From Hyphomicrobiales bacterium (GTDB taxonomy: Bacteria > Pseudomonadota > Alphaproteobacteria > Rhizobiales > Xanthobacteraceae), in assembly GCA_017305535.1 (NCBI GenBank), contig JAFKKN010000002.1, positions 62,001 through 126,000 on the forward strand: a DNA stretch of 64,000 bases. Direction: 5' to 3'. The position numbers and the translations under genes were made by a program. The notes beneath the pieces are model-generated. The model made no database searches. It worked only from the letters and a program-made list of their open reading frames with translations, and was not told the origin of the DNA. Positions within the stretch are counted from its first letter, which is position 1. Each line of letters begins with the position of its first letter. Below, in pieces: positions 8,631 to 18,298 of the stretch.

Positions 8631-9377
8631 ATGGATCCGATCCATCAATTCGAGATCAAGAACCTCTTCACGATCGGCACCTTCGGCGGCCATGAGATCG
8701 CCTTTACCAATTCCGCCGCCTACATGGTGCTGGCCGTGGTGCTGACCGCGGCCCTGATGCTGGGCGGCACCGCCGGACGCCGGCTGGTGCCGAGCCGTAT
8801 GCAGTCGATGGCTGAACTCAGCTACGAATTCATCGCTGACATGCTGCGCTCGACTGCCGGCGAACACGGGATGAAATTCTTCCCGCTGGTCTTCACCATT
8901 TTCATGTTCGTCTTCGTTTCGAACATCGTCGGCATCATCCCCTACACCTTCACCGTCTCCAGCCACATCATCGTCACCGTGGCGCTGGCGCTGCTGGTGT
9001 TCCTCACCGTCATCATCTACGGCCTCTACAAGAACGGCCTGAAGTTCTTCAAACTGTTCGTCCCGCACGGCATTCCGATGGTGATCCTGCCGCTGGTGGT
9101 GGCGATCGAAATCATTTCGTTCCTGTCCCGTCCGGTGTCGCACAGCGTTCGTCTGTTCGCGAACATGCTGGCCGGTCACATCACGCTGAAGGTGTTCGCC
9201 AGCTTCATCACCATGCTTGGCGCGCTCGGCATCGCCGGTATCGCCGGCGCGGTGTTGCCGCTGGCGCTGACCATCGCGCTGACCGCGCTCGAACTGCTGG
9301 TCGCCGCGCTGCAAGCCTACGTCTTCGCTATCCTAACCTGCATCTATCTCAACGATGCAATTCATCCGGGCCATTAA
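8631..9377 (+). CDS. atpB: F0F1 ATP synthase subunit a
   Basis: 248-residue integral membrane subunit that forms the proton half-channels of F0 with the c-ring. The essential Arg of helix 4 is Arg174 in [13 protein letters not shown], and the C-terminal helix carries the usual [21 protein letters not shown] segment. Five to six hydrophobic helices are visible and length matches the family. Lies in the order atpI-atpB-atpE-b'-b, with the F1 genes not in this window, as is typical of Rhizobiales where F0 and F1 operons are separate. Confidence 0.95.
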   Translation: MDPIHQFEIKNLFTIGTFGGHEIAFTNSAAYMVLAVVLTAALMLGGTAGRRLVPSRMQSMAELSYEFIADMLRSTAGEHGMKFFPLVFTIFMFVFVSNIVGIIPYTFTVSSHIIVTVALALLVFLTVIIYGLYKNGLKFFKLFVPHGIPMVILPLVVAIEIISFLSRPVSHSVRLFANMLAGHITLKVFASFITMLGALGIAGIAGAVLPLALTIALTALELLVAALQAYVFAILTCIYLNDAIHPGH

Positions 9378-9425
9378 GGCTCGCGTTATCCAAGCAACCT
9401 CAAGCAAACACACGAAGGAGCTACT

Positions 9426-9653
9426 ATGGACCCGATCGCCGCTAAGTACATTGGAGCCGGCATCGCCTGCATCGGCATGGGTGGCGCTGGCGCCGGCGTC
9501 GGCATCATTTTCGGTAACTACCTTGCCGCGGCGGTTCGCAACCCGTCCGCAGCCCAGGGCCAGTTCGCGAACCTGATCTTCGGCTTCGCCGTGACCGAAG
9601 CGCTCGGCATCTTCTCGCTACTGATCGCGCTGCTGCTGCTGTTCGCACTGTAA
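9426..9653 (+). CDS. atpE: F0F1 ATP synthase subunit c
   Basis: 75-residue proteolipid forming the rotor ring. Two hairpin helices: the first has the glycine motif [11 protein letters not shown], the polar loop is Arg38-Asn39-Pro40, and the second carries the proton-binding Glu58 ([10 protein letters not shown]). The residue is Glu and the ion-binding glutamine/serine set of sodium-type rings is not seen, so this is a proton-type ring. A strong AAGGAG lies 6 bases before the ATG, in keeping with the high copy need for this subunit. Confidence 0.96.
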   Translation: MDPIAAKYIGAGIACIGMGGAGAGVGIIFGNYLAAAVRNPSAAQGQFANLIFGFAVTEALGIFSLLIALLLLFAL

Positions 9654-9721
9654 GCTTTACTTGATGCGGTCGTTCGCCGGCCCCCGCGCGGGGCCGGGAA
9701 TTGCCTGAGCTGGAGGCGCCC

Positions 9722-10276
9722 GTGGCGTCACAACATGGCCATTCGAGCGGCTCGTCCGCTCACACCACGGCAGACGGCGGTAAAGCGCCGTTTCCGCCGT
9801 TCGAGTCGCACACCTTCGCCTCGCAGCTGGTGTGGCTCGCCATTTCATTCGTCGTTCTGTACGTGATCGTCTCGCGGCTTGCTCTGCCGCGCGTCGGCGG
9901 CATCCTGGCGGCGCGCCAGAAGGCTATCGCTGACGATCTCGCCGCCGCGCAGAAACTGCGCGACGAGTCGGACAATGCACTGAAGGCTTATGAGACCGAA
10001 CTCGCCAATGCCCGCAACAAGGCTCAGGCGATCGGCGCGGAGACCCGCGACAAGCTGAACGCGCAGTCCGAGCAGGAACGCAAGACGCTGGAAGACCGCC
10101 TCGCCGTTAAACTGGCGGAAGCGGAAAAGACCATCGCCGGCACCCGCGCCGCCGCCATGAGCAACGTGCGCGAGATTGCCTCTGATGCCGCGACCACCAT
10201 CGTGCATCAACTGACGGGCGTGCAGCCCGACGCCAAGGCGGTCGAAACTGCCGTCGACGCATCCTTGAGAGGGTAA
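9722..10276 (+). CDS. atpF2: F0F1 ATP synthase subunit b'
   Basis: About 184 residues: a hydrophilic N-terminal tail rich in Ser/Gly, one transmembrane helix ([20 protein letters not shown]) and a long charged coiled coil (about 60-150) that forms the peripheral stalk with subunit b. The GTG at 9722 is chosen because GGAGG ends 5 bases before it; the frame is also open from a TTG at 9701, which has no such site in front. The longer N-terminal tail distinguishes b' from the following b subunit. Two different b-type genes are standard in photosynthetic and rhizobial alphaproteobacteria. Confidence 0.92.
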   Translation: MASQHGHSSGSSAHTTADGGKAPFPPFESHTFASQLVWLAISFVVLYVIVSRLALPRVGGILAARQKAIADDLAAAQKLRDESDNALKAYETELANARNKAQAIGAETRDKLNAQSEQERKTLEDRLAVKLAEAEKTIAGTRAAAMSNVREIASDAATTIVHQLTGVQPDAKAVETAVDASLRG

Positions 10277-10280
10277 GACG

Positions 10281-10766
10281 ATGTTGTCCCAACCGGAATT
10301 CTGGGTTGCCGTCGCCTTCGTCATCCTGATGGCCGTTTTCATTTATGTCGGCGTCCCCGGCGTGGTGACCAAGGCGCTCGACCATCGCGCCGACCGCATC
10401 AAGGCCGAGCTCGACGACGCCCGCCGCCTCAAGGACGAAGCCGCCGCGCTGGTCGCCGATTACAAGGCCCGCTACGCGTCGGCCGAGCGTGAAGCACAGG
10501 ACATCGTCACCAACGCCAGGGCTGAAGCGGAGCGGATCGCCGTCGACGCCAAGGCCCGGATGGAAGACTTCGTTTCCCGCCGCACCAAGGCAGCGGAAAC
10601 CAAGATCGCCCAGGCCGAGGCACAGGCTCTGGCCGATGTTCGCGCTGCAGCCGCCGATGCGGCGGTCACCGCGGCCTCGCAGATCCTGACCAAGTCAGTT
10701 TCTGGATCGGTCGCCGACGATCTGCTCGCCAAGGGCATTCAGGACGTTCGCGCCAAGCTGAACTGA
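10281..10766 (+). CDS. atpF: F0F1 ATP synthase subunit b
   Basis: 161-residue peripheral stalk subunit. One N-terminal membrane helix ([19 protein letters not shown]) is followed by an Ala/Glu/Lys-rich heptad region (about 35-150, including [23 protein letters not shown] cut here to its pattern). Starts 4 bases after the b' stop, so translation is coupled. Last gene of the operon; a strong terminator follows at 10787. Confidence 0.94.
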   Translation: MLSQPEFWVAVAFVILMAVFIYVGVPGVVTKALDHRADRIKAELDDARRLKDEAAALVADYKARYASAEREAQDIVTNARAEAERIAVDAKARMEDFVSRRTKAAETKIAQAEAQALADVRAAAADAAVTAASQILTKSVSGSVADDLLAKGIQDVRAKLN

Positions 10767-10786
10767 TCCAAACATCTTCATCACGT

Positions 10787-10822
10787 AAAACGGCCGGTGC
10801 AAGACATTGCACCGGCCGTTTT
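10787..10822 (+). terminator. intrinsic terminator of the atp F0 operon
   Basis: Perfect 14-bp stem: AAAACGGCCGGTGC (10787-10800), 8-base loop, GCACCGGCCGTTTT (10809-10822). Because the stem ends in A and T tracts on the two sides it can work on both strands, also ending the lipoprotein gene that converges from the right. Confidence 0.9.
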
Positions 10823-10852
10823 GCTTTGGAGAATGACGCTCGTGGAAGCCTG

Positions 10853-11551
10853 CTACCGCTTCCGGTGGCCGCGCCCACGCGGCTCGGGCCGCAGCGACTG
10901 CGGATCGAAGCCGATGTAGAAGACATAGGAATCGCCTGCTGCCGCGGTAGGCGCCGGATAGACAACGTCCTCGGCGACCAGACTGTATGATACCGTGCTG
11001 TCGCCCTGCATCGTCACAGTGGTCCGGTAGGCCTTGGTGAAGACGGTTTTCTCGGCGATGCCGCCCTGCACCACCGCGATACGTAGAGGCACCTCGACAG
11101 TCGCAGGGGCGCCGGCTGGACCGACGATGACGCGCCCCTCAATGCCGATCCGCGCCGTGACCTGCCCGTTGTTAAGCGTGCAGTCGCGTGCGGTGCGCAC
11201 GATGGTCGCCTGATAGCGCAAATCGTTGCCGGCCGCTTCCTTACCGGGCAAGCCGACGGCATAGGTCGAGGCGCCGGAGCGAATGCTCACCGACGGACAC
11301 GTCGGCAAGCTCGGCTCCGCGGACGGCGACGGGGCTGTGACCGCGGTCGTGGCCGGCTGCGAGTTCGACCCGAAGAGTTGGCTGAAGCGGTCGCCGATCG
11401 AGGGGCTGTCACTGCTGGCCTGCGAGCCTCCGAACATGCTGCCGCCGCCGCAGCCCGATAGCATGAGCGCGGTCATCGCCAGCGTCGCGAAACGGAATGA
11501 AGGGCGGCCCGCGCGCACAACGGCGCGATGCTTCGAACGCAAATCCAACAT
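10853..11551 (-). CDS. putative lipoprotein, function unknown
   Basis: 232 residues from the ATG at 11551 (an in-frame ATG at 11590 is possible). A basic N-terminus and hydrophobic stretch lead to a lipobox LSGC, so the mature protein should be lipidated on Cys34 and membrane-anchored, probably in the outer membrane or periplasm. A Ser/Pro/Ala-rich linker follows, then a beta-rich domain (about 85-210) with Cys pairs at CPSVSIRSG and ARDCTLNNGQ. The C-terminus is Arg-rich. Similar proteins are conserved in Bradyrhizobium relatives; no function is known to me. Confidence 0.75.
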   Translation of the reverse strand: MLDLRSKHRAVVRAGRPSFRFATLAMTALMLSGCGGGSMFGGSQASSDSPSIGDRFSQLFGSNSQPATTAVTAPSPSAEPSLPTCPSVSIRSGASTYAVGLPGKEAAGNDLRYQATIVRTARDCTLNNGQVTARIGIEGRVIVGPAGAPATVEVPLRIAVVQGGIAEKTVFTKAYRTTVTMQGDSTVSYSLVAEDVVYPAPTAAAGDSYVFYIGFDPQSLRPEPRGRGHRKR

Positions 11552-11724
11552 GATACAGATGTCCCCCGACGAACTCCGGCCTCCCGGCACCGCGTCAAGG
11601 GAAACCCCGGTTCCCGCGCGGCGGCAAGCCGACGCTTTTATAGCAGTTCAATGGCGGCAAACCCAAGGCGGGATCGAAGAAGGCGGGATCGACCACAGCC
11701 CCCTATCCCGAACGCGGGATTGCG

Positions 11725-12312
11725 TCAGTGCCGAAAATCCTCATGCAACATGCCGAACAGCAGGTGATCCTGCCATACGCCGTTGATGCAGAGATAGCGC
11801 CGCGCCAGCCCCTCGCGCACGAAGCCGCATTTCTCCAGCACCCGCACCGACGCGGCATTTCCGGGAATGCAGGCGGCCTCGACGCGATGCAGGTTGAGTT
11901 CACCGAACAGGGTCGGCAACAGCAGCCGCAACGCGGCCGTCATGTAACCGTGGCCGGCATAAGGCTCGCCGGTCCAGTAGCCCACCGTACCGGCCTGCAC
12001 GATCCCCCGACGGACGTTGGCGAGGGTGATGCCGCCGACGAGAGCGCCGTCCTGCTCGCGAAAGATCAGGAATGGATAGGCCCGGTCGGCGAGAACATCC
12101 TCGGTATAGCGGCGCAGTCGGCGGCGAAATCCAGCGCGTGTCAGATCGTCAGACGGCCAGATCGGTTCCCATGGCGTCAGGTAAGCACGGCTGCGTTCGC
12201 GAAGCTGCGCCCAAGGCAGGAAATCGCCAGCCTGCGGTGCGCGCAACAACAGGCCGTTGCCGCGCGGCTCAAGCGCCGCCGGCGCGCTCGAGGGCAGACG
12301 AAACAAAGCCAT
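11725..12312 (-). CDS. GNAT family N-acetyltransferase (RimJ/RimL-like)
   Basis: 195-residue acetyltransferase. The acetyl-CoA pyrophosphate loop reads YAGHGYMTAAL at about residues 118-128, preceded by VGYWTGEPYAG and followed by the NLHRVEAACIPGNAASVRVLEKCGF block typical of the RimJ/RimL branch that acetylates ribosomal proteins or amino acid N-termini. The substrate cannot be inferred. Downstream of the M16 peptidase gene on the same strand, 132 bases apart. Confidence 0.88.
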   Translation of the reverse strand: MALFRLPSSAPAALEPRGNGLLLRAPQAGDFLPWAQLRERSRAYLTPWEPIWPSDDLTRAGFRRRLRRYTEDVLADRAYPFLIFREQDGALVGGITLANVRRGIVQAGTVGYWTGEPYAGHGYMTAALRLLLPTLFGELNLHRVEAACIPGNAASVRVLEKCGFVREGLARRYLCINGVWQDHLLFGMLHEDFRH

Positions 12313-12444
12313 GGTAGTTCCTCGCCAACTTGCGATCCAGCGTCATCCTATCGCGTTTTTGCGCGAAATGGATACCGGCTCGCATCGGAGAGCGCGTCCA
12401 CGGAAAACGCAGAGCGTTGCGCCTCATTCGATCCGGCGGTCGGC

Positions 12445-13728
12445 CTAGTGATAGCTCACCTTGGGCCGGCACAGGCTCTCGGCGTGCGCGGCGGCGGCTT
12501 CGAGGCCACGTCCGCTGCCGAGCGCCACTACCGCTGGCCGGCTGCGCGCCAGCAAAGTCCGTGCGGCATCGCGGGTCGACTCCCGCGTCACCGCCTCGAT
12601 CCGCGCGACAAGTTCATCCACGCCGAGAGGACGACCATAGGCGAGAATATGTCGGGCCAACTGTTCGGCGCGCGAACTGCAACTCTCCAGCGCCATCAAC
12701 AGGCCGGCCTTCATCTGTGCCTTGGCGCGGGCGATCTCCGCATCGGTCAGCGTTTCGACCGCATCGTTGATGACGTCGGCGATGACCTCCATCATTTCCG
12801 GCGCGTCGGCCGGATCGGTGCCGGTGTAGAGCCCGAAGAAGCCAGTGTCGGCGTGCGGCGCATGGAAGGTGTAGATCGAATAACACAGCCCGCGCTTCTC
12901 GCGGACTTCCTGAAACAACCGCGACGACATTCCGCCGCCGAGGATGTTGGTGAACACCTGGAGGCTGAACAGCGCCGGGTCTGCTTGTGGCAGACCTTCG
13001 AGCGCCATCGTCAGATGCGCCTGCTCCAGTTCGCGATGGACCACGCGCGCGCCGCCGTTGCCAAAGATTGCTGGCGCCGGCTGCGGCGCCGGCGCGGCGT
13101 CGAATCCCGCGAATCGCTCGGAAGCTTCGGCCACCACGCGCGCGTGATCGACCGCGCCCGCCGCCGCGACCACCATGTTCGGCCCGCGGTAATGCGTCGC
13201 CAGATAATTCCGCAGCGAATCGCGGTTGAAGGTCTTGAGCGTCGTCGTGGTGCCGAGCAACGAACGCCCGATCGATTGGTCCGGATAGCAGAGCTCGCTG
13301 AGATACTCGAACACCACATCGTCCGGCGTATCCTGCGACGCGCCGATCTCCTGCTCGATCACGCTCTTCTCGCGCTCCAGTTCTTCGGTCACGAAGGTCG
13401 GATGCGAGACGATGTCCGACAGCACGTCGAGCGCCAGCGGCACATCGGCCTTCATCACGCGCGCATAATAGGCCGTCGTCTCAGTGCTGGTGGCGGCGTT
13501 GAGATCGCCGCCGACCGCCTCGATCTCCTCGACGATTTCACGCGAGGACCGCCGCTCGGTGCCCTTGAACGCCATGTGTTCAAGGAGATGCGAGATGCCG
13601 TGCTCGTCCGGCTTCTCGTCGCGGCCACCGACGCCGGCCCAGACGCCGAGCGCGGCTGTTTCCAGGTGCGGCATGGTATCGGTGATGACCGTGAGGCCGG
13701 ACGGAAGCTTGCTGACCTCGACGCTCAT
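12445..13728 (-). CDS. M16 family zinc peptidase (processing peptidase-like)
   Basis: 427-residue pitrilysin-type metallopeptidase resembling the mitochondrial processing peptidase beta subunit. The inverted zinc motif HLLEH is at residues 47-51 with the distal Glu127 (IEQEIGA) at the expected ~76-residue spacing, so the active site is intact. The C-terminal half (about 200-420) is the second M16 domain. The ATG at 13728 overlaps the thrC stop (ATGA), so it is translated in the thrC operon. Such single-gene alphaproteobacterial relatives are widespread; the cellular substrate is not known here. Confidence 0.9.
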   Translation of the reverse strand: MSVEVSKLPSGLTVITDTMPHLETAALGVWAGVGGRDEKPDEHGISHLLEHMAFKGTERRSSREIVEEIEAVGGDLNAATSTETTAYYARVMKADVPLALDVLSDIVSHPTFVTEELEREKSVIEQEIGASQDTPDDVVFEYLSELCYPDQSIGRSLLGTTTTLKTFNRDSLRNYLATHYRGPNMVVAAAGAVDHARVVAEASERFAGFDAAPAPQPAPAIFGNGGARVVHRELEQAHLTMALEGLPQADPALFSLQVFTNILGGGMSSRLFQEVREKRGLCYSIYTFHAPHADTGFFGLYTGTDPADAPEMMEVIADVINDAVETLTDAEIARAKAQMKAGLLMALESCSSRAEQLARHILAYGRPLGVDELVARIEAVTRESTRDAARTLLARSRPAVVALGSGRGLEAAAAHAESLCRPKVSYH

Positions 13729-15155
13729 CCGGCAACTCCCGCATTGGCGGCGCGGCTGACCGACACCACGAACCGCTCCACTTCGCCTTGATCGTTGTTC
13801 ATCGTCCGCATCTGCTCGGGACGGCTCATCAAACCGTCGAGCCACGGCGGCAGCACGGGGCGCACGCCGCACGCGGCCTCCACCGCATCGGGGAATTTCG
13901 CCGGATGTGCGGTGGACAACACGATATTGGGCACGCTGTCATCGGTGACATCGCGATCGGCCACGGCCAGCGCTACGGCAGTGTGCGGATCGATCAGATC
14001 CCCCGCCTCGCGCCAGGCGGCGCGGATCGCCGCGTCGGTTTCAGTCTCGTCGGCGCGGCCGGCGTCGAACTCGTTGCGGATTGCCGCCAGCATCGCATCC
14101 GACAGCACAAAGCGACGCGACTGCTCCAGCGAGGCCATCAGGCCACGCACCACGGCACTGTCGCGGCCGGCGGCTTCGAACAGCAGTCGTTCGAAATTTG
14201 ACGACACCTGAATGTCCATCGACGGCGACGTCGTGCCATGGACGCCGCGCACCTCGTAGATGCCGGTCTTCAGCGTACGCGCCAGAATATCGTTGCTGTT
14301 GGTGGCGATGCGCAATTGCCGGATCGGCACGCCGATGCGCTTGGCCACGTAGCCCGCGAAGATATCGCCGAAGTTGCCGGTCGGAACGGTGAAATCGACC
14401 TTACGTGCCGGTGCGCCCAGCGCCACCGCCGAGGTGACGTAGTACACCACCTGCGCCACGATCCGCGCCCAGTTGATCGAATTGACACCCGACAGCGAAA
14501 CCTTGTCGCGGAAGGCGTGATGATTGAAGCAGCCTTTCACGATCGCCTGGCAATCGTCGAATGTACCGTCGATCGCCAGCGCATGGACATTGGTGGCGCC
14601 GGTCGTCGTCATCATCCGCCGCTGCACGTCGGAGATGCGCCCGTTCGGAAACAGCACGACGAGATCGACGTTGTCACGATTGGCGAACGCATCGACCGCC
14701 GCGCCGCCCGTATCACCCGACGTTGCCACCACGATGGTGGTGCGCTGCCCGCGCTTCGCCAGCACATGATCCATCAGCCGCGACAGCAACTGCATCGCGA
14801 CGTCCTTGAATGCCAGCGTCGGGCCGTGAAACAGTTCCAGCACGAACTGATTGGCGCCGCTCTGGTCGAGCGGCACCACTGCCGGATGGCGAAACGTCGC
14901 GTAGGCCTCATGCGCCATGCGGCCGAGATCGGCATCGGAAATCTCGCCGCCGACAAACGGGCGGATCACCTCGACCGCGACTTCCCAATATGGCCGACCG
15001 GAAAATCCGGCGATGGTCGCCGGCAAGAGCTGCGGCCAGACTTCCGGCACGTAGAGTCCACCGTCACGCGCGAGGCCGGTCAGCATCACATCGCAGAAGC
15101 CAAGGGCCGGCGCTTCGCCACGGGTCGAGATATATCGCGTCAAGATGTCCTCCAA
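13725..15155 (-). CDS. thrC: threonine synthase
   Basis: 476-residue PLP enzyme converting O-phosphohomoserine to threonine. The PLP lysine is Lys117 in GPTLAFKDVAMQL; the glycine-rich phosphate loop TSGDTGGAAVDAF and the substrate-binding PTGNFGDIFAGY are also present. Length matches the long, E. coli-like type. Located between SURF1 and the M16 peptidase, which is common in Bradyrhizobium relatives. Confidence 0.95.
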   Translation of the reverse strand: MEDILTRYISTRGEAPALGFCDVMLTGLARDGGLYVPEVWPQLLPATIAGFSGRPYWEVAVEVIRPFVGGEISDADLGRMAHEAYATFRHPAVVPLDQSGANQFVLELFHGPTLAFKDVAMQLLSRLMDHVLAKRGQRTTIVVATSGDTGGAAVDAFANRDNVDLVVLFPNGRISDVQRRMMTTTGATNVHALAIDGTFDDCQAIVKGCFNHHAFRDKVSLSGVNSINWARIVAQVVYYVTSAVALGAPARKVDFTVPTGNFGDIFAGYVAKRIGVPIRQLRIATNSNDILARTLKTGIYEVRGVHGTTSPSMDIQVSSNFERLLFEAAGRDSAVVRGLMASLEQSRRFVLSDAMLAAIRNEFDAGRADETETDAAIRAAWREAGDLIDPHTAVALAVADRDVTDDSVPNIVLSTAHPAKFPDAVEAACGVRPVLPPWLDGLMSRPEQMRTMNNDQGEVERFVVSVSRAANAGVAG

Positions 15156-15218
15156 AGCGGGACCGTTATAGCGTTTTCAGGCGATGGGGAAACCACCGTC
15201 GCGATCCGGCGAGGCCGC

Positions 15219-15992
15219 TCACCCGACCCGTTTCGAATTGTCGTCCGGCGGGATCTGCCCCTCGGCGAGCGCGCGGGCGAGCCATACCGCGAAAGCGATG
15301 CCCACCGCCGCCGCCAAACCGAACCAGGTGATGGCGTACTGCATGTGGTCGTCTTTCAGATGCACTTCCAGCGGCCCCGGCTTCGGCACCCCGTTGGCGG
15401 GCGCCGGCGTTTCCAGGTCGATATAGAACGGCGCGATGCCGCCCCAGTTCAGCGCCTGCGCCATCGCTGCCGGATCGCGCAGGAACCAGAGCCGTTTGGC
15501 GCGGTCCGCCTGCGGTGTCCACATTCCGGGGGTTTCCGCGAAGCGCAGATAGCCGGTCAGCGTCACCGCACCGGACGGGGCCGGCGAGATGCGACCGAAC
15601 TGTCCTTCCGGCGCGAAGCCGCGGTTGATCGCGACCACGCCCGAGCCTTCCACTTGCGCCGGCGTAAACACCCAGACGCCGGGGCTGGTAATGTCGGCAC
15701 GGACGGCCGAGCCCGAACTGAAGACATGCGCCTCGGGCTGCGTCCCGAAGGTCGCCGTGAACGTCACGCGGCGAAACTCGTCATGAGCTTGCGTCAGTTT
15801 CGGCCAGTCCGCGAGCGCCGGGAGCGGAACAGGCGTCGCGGCGAGCCGCTCGTCGAGCATCGCGATCAGCGCGTGTTTCTCGACGCGTCGCTGCAACTGC
15901 CAGACGCCAAGCCCGATCAGCACCGCCACGATGACGGCGGAGAAAACCGTGAGCCCGGCGACCTGCCGGAATCGCCCCGCCGCGGCGGTCAT
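15219..15992 (-). CDS. SURF1 family cytochrome oxidase biogenesis protein
   Basis: 257-residue inner membrane protein with one helix near each end (about 10-28 and 215-235), the classical SURF1 layout, with the periplasmic domain between. Conserved features are GVWQLQRRVEKHALI, the GVWVFTPAQVEGSGVVAINRGF block and the C-terminal YAITWFGLA helix. SURF1 assists heme a insertion into subunit I of aa3 oxidase. Its ATG overlaps the DUF983 stop by 4 bases, so both are translated in one operon. Confidence 0.9.
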   Translation of the reverse strand: MTAAAGRFRQVAGLTVFSAVIVAVLIGLGVWQLQRRVEKHALIAMLDERLAATPVPLPALADWPKLTQAHDEFRRVTFTATFGTQPEAHVFSSGSAVRADITSPGVWVFTPAQVEGSGVVAINRGFAPEGQFGRISPAPSGAVTLTGYLRFAETPGMWTPQADRAKRLWFLRDPAAMAQALNWGGIAPFYIDLETPAPANGVPKPGPLEVHLKDDHMQYAITWFGLAAAVGIAFAVWLARALAEGQIPPDDNSKRVG

Positions 15993-16378
15993 GTCGGGTC
16001 CCGCTGCGACAACTGGCCCTCAGCGGCCTTGTGGTGAAATTGCAACGAGATCAGCAGCGACTTCATGGCGCGCAGCGGCAGCAGCGTGGTGATCGCCACC
16101 AGCGGAATCCACAACGCGGCGTGGACCCAGAATGGCGGCTGATACTTGACCTCGACGATCAGGGCGCAGGCCACGACGATGAAACCCGCGATCAGGATGA
16201 CGAACACCGACGGGCCGTCTCCGCTGTCGGTGAATGCATAGTCGAGACCACAACGATCGCATTTCGGCCGCAGCCGAATGTAGCCCGCGAACAGTTTACC
16301 TTCGCCGCAACGTGGGCACCGGCACATCAGACCGCGCGAGATGCTCTGCGACAGGGTCGTCGAATATTCCTCCGACAT
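15989..16378 (-). CDS. DUF983 family membrane protein with zinc-finger-like Cys motif
   Basis: 129-residue protein. Near the N-terminus two Cys-X-X-Cys pairs (MCRCPRCGEGKLF and PKCDRCGLDYAF) resemble a zinc ribbon, followed by two membrane helices (VFVILIAGFIVVACALIVEV and WVHAALWIPLVAITTLLPL). DUF983 genes lie next to SURF1/cox genes in alphaproteobacteria and are thought to be part of oxidase biogenesis. ATG 16378 follows an AAGG and matches family length; the frame extends to 16459 through the hairpin region, which is non-coding. Confidence 0.87.
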   Translation of the reverse strand: MSEEYSTTLSQSISRGLMCRCPRCGEGKLFAGYIRLRPKCDRCGLDYAFTDSGDGPSVFVILIAGFIVVACALIVEVKYQPPFWVHAALWIPLVAITTLLPLRAMKSLLISLQFHHKAAEGQLSQRDPT

Positions 16379-16420
16379 CGACCTTCTTTCCAATCTGCCG
16401 GGACAACCCGGCGAAATGCA

Positions 16421-16446
16421 AAAGGGCGGCCCTGCGGCCGCCCTTT
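16421..16446 (-). terminator. hairpin between ctaE and DUF983
   Basis: AAAGGGCGGCC (16421-16431), loop CTGC, GGCCGCCCTTT (16436-16446): an 11-bp perfect stem in the gap between the ctaE stop and the DUF983 start, on the transcribed minus strand ended by TTT. Likely a partial terminator that reduces the downstream gene relative to the cox genes. Confidence 0.65.
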
Positions 16447-16465
16447 GTAGCACAGTCATCCGGTC

Positions 16466-17323
16466 TTAGTGCGCGGCGTGCGCTATCTCGGCGGCACCGT
16501 GGCCCCAGACGTAGATGCAGATGAACAGGAACAGCCACACCACGTCAACGAAGTGCCAGTACCAGGCGGCAAATTCGAAGCCGAGGTGATGGGTCGGCGT
16601 AAAGTGGCCGGCATAAGCGCGGAACAGGCAGACCAGCAGGAAGATGGTGCCGACCAGCACGTGGAAACCGTGGAAGCCGGTCGCCATGAAGAAGGTCGCG
16701 CCATAGACGTTGCCGGCGAAGCTGAACGCCGCGTGATGATATTCGTAGGCCTGAACGCAGGTGAAGCAGGCACCGAGCAGGACGGTGAGGATCAGACCCC
16801 ACTTGAGGCCCTTGCGGTCGCCTTCCAGCAGCGCGTGATGCGCCCAGGTAACGGTGGTGCCCGAGGTCAGCAGGATCAGCGTGTTGAGCAGCGGCAGGTG
16901 CCACGGATCGAAGGTCTGAATGTCCTTCGGGGGCCAGACGCCACCGAACAGGGCCTCACGGGTGAAGTGAACGGGGTCGGCCGGAAACAACGCCGAGTTG
17001 AAGTAGGCCCAGAACCAGGCGACGAAGAACATCACTTCGGAGGCGATGAACAGGATCATGCCGTAGCGATGGCTGATCTGTACCACGCGGGTGTGGTCGC
17101 CCTTGTGCTCGGCCTCGCGAATGACGTCGCCCCACCAGGCGGCCATGGTGTAGAGAACGCCGATGGTACCGATGCCGAAAACGATCGGCGCGGCCGAATA
17201 AAGGTGGTGCATCCACGAGATCGCACCGACCGCCATGATGAAGGCCGAAAGCGAGCCGACCGCAGGCCATGGGCTCGGATCAACGAGGTGGTAGTCGTGG
17301 TGCTTCGCGTGCGCCGTAGCCAT
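16466..17323 (-). CDS. ctaE: cytochrome c oxidase subunit III
   Basis: 285-residue, seven-helix membrane subunit of the aa3 oxidase. The long first and last helical pairs and the conserved [36 protein letters not shown] and [20 protein letters not shown] segments are present, including the Glu of SEVMF near the subunit I interface. Follows ctaG on the minus strand after an 87-base gap. Confidence 0.95.
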   Translation of the reverse strand: MATAHAKHHDYHLVDPSPWPAVGSLSAFIMAVGAISWMHHLYSAAPIVFGIGTIGVLYTMAAWWGDVIREAEHKGDHTRVVQISHRYGMILFIASEVMFFVAWFWAYFNSALFPADPVHFTREALFGGVWPPKDIQTFDPWHLPLLNTLILLTSGTTVTWAHHALLEGDRKGLKWGLILTVLLGACFTCVQAYEYHHAAFSFAGNVYGATFFMATGFHGFHVLVGTIFLLVCLFRAYAGHFTPTHHLGFEFAAWYWHFVDVVWLFLFICIYVWGHGAAEIAHAAH

Positions 17324-17410
17324 TGCAGTCTCTCCGTAGGACGTGCCGCACTAGTCGGCACATATTCGTTCAAAAATCAATCGCGCGCGTTCAGCGCGCG
17401 GGAATTGCCG

Positions 17411-18046
17411 TCATAGATTTCCCTTACGCCCGTCCGTCTCGCCCGCGGCAACCGGCTTGGGCGCGGGTTCGCGAACGGGATAGAACGTGTAGGACAAGGT
17501 GATGGTATCGACGTTGTTGTTTTCGCTGTCCTTGGTAATGGCAGGATCGACGTAGAAGACCACCGCCATCTCGCGCTTCTCGCCCGGCGCCAAGGTCTGC
17601 TCGGTGAAGCAGAAGCAGTTGATCTTCTGGAAATACGATCCGACCGTCAGCGGCGCGACGTTATAAGCGGCCTGACCCGTGGTGGTGCGGGCGGCGGCGT
17701 TGGTGACCGTGTAATAGGCCGTCACCACCTCGCCGATGTGAACCTCGATCTCGGTCTTCTCCGGCTCGAACTTCCACGGCAATCCGCCGCTCACGTTCGA
17801 ATCAAAGCGCACGGCGATCTTGCGTCCCAGCGGCTGTGCCGACGGCAGCGTGGTCGCGACCTGCGTGGTGCCGTTGAAGCCGGTAGCGCGGCAGAACCAA
17901 TTGTAGAACGGCACGGCCGCATAGGCGGCGCCCACCATCAGTGCGACGAACAGGCCGCAGGCAATGGCTACGCCGGTATCGCGGCGCAAACCGCGCACCC
18001 GGCGCGACATCGGCTTGTTACCGTCCGTCGGTTCCGGCGTCGTCAT
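17411..18046 (-). CDS. ctaG: cytochrome c oxidase assembly protein (copper chaperone)
   Basis: About 211 residues, COX11-type copper chaperone that delivers copper to the CuB centre of subunit I. One N-terminal membrane helix ([28 protein letters not shown]) anchors a periplasmic domain carrying the copper-binding Cys-Phe-Cys-Phe motif in [16 protein letters not shown]. The start at 18046 is set by an AGGTCG 5 bases before; an in-frame ATG at 18073 is less likely. Confidence 0.92.
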   Translation of the reverse strand: MTTPEPTDGNKPMSRRVRGLRRDTGVAIACGLFVALMVGAAYAAVPFYNWFCRATGFNGTTQVATTLPSAQPLGRKIAVRFDSNVSGGLPWKFEPEKTEIEVHIGEVVTAYYTVTNAAARTTTGQAAYNVAPLTVGSYFQKINCFCFTEQTLAPGEKREMAVVFYVDPAITKDSENNNVDTITLSYTFYPVREPAPKPVAAGETDGRKGNL

Positions 18047-18121
18047 ATCGACCTGCCTTCCGATTTGCCCCACACCCTCGTCACGTCCCGCTCAGCCCTT
18101 CGTCAGATCCGTCGACCGTCC

Positions 18122-18283
18122 TTACAGAGGCCGGTTGAGCACTGCCGGCCCCTTCACCAGGGTCACGGCAAAAAACAAAACCACCAGAATTCCCAGCGCT
18201 ATCGCAATCGCGATCGATCGCTCCCGGCGCTTCTTCTTTTGCGCCTCGGTCAATACGATTCCCGGTGGTTGCTCCTCATCCAT
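18122..18283 (-). CDS. small membrane protein of the cox operon (CoxF-like)
   Basis: 53 residues, read directly on the minus strand: starts MDEEQPPGIVLTEAQKKKRR, then one hydrophobic helix (about 24-43, AIAIALGILVVLFFAVTLV) and ends GPAVLNRPL. It sits between ctaB and ctaG exactly where alphaproteobacterial cox operons carry a short CoxF-type ORF, with the preceding ctaB stop 15 bases upstream and an AGGGA before the start. Probably an assembly accessory subunit, but this is by position only. Confidence 0.75.
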   Translation of the reverse strand: MDEEQPPGIVLTEAQKKKRRERSIAIAIALGILVVLFFAVTLVKGPAVLNRPL

Positions 18284-18298
18284 GGATCGCACGCGTCC

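Noticed and set aside
11728-13791. 687-residue open frame on the plus strand, opposite to the GNAT and M16 genes
   Set aside because: Antisense to two clear genes with intact active sites; composition is Arg/Gln/His-rich as expected of an antisense GC shadow.
14238-16037. 599-residue open frame on the plus strand opposite thrC and SURF1
   Set aside because: Antisense shadow; the minus-strand genes have all family motifs.
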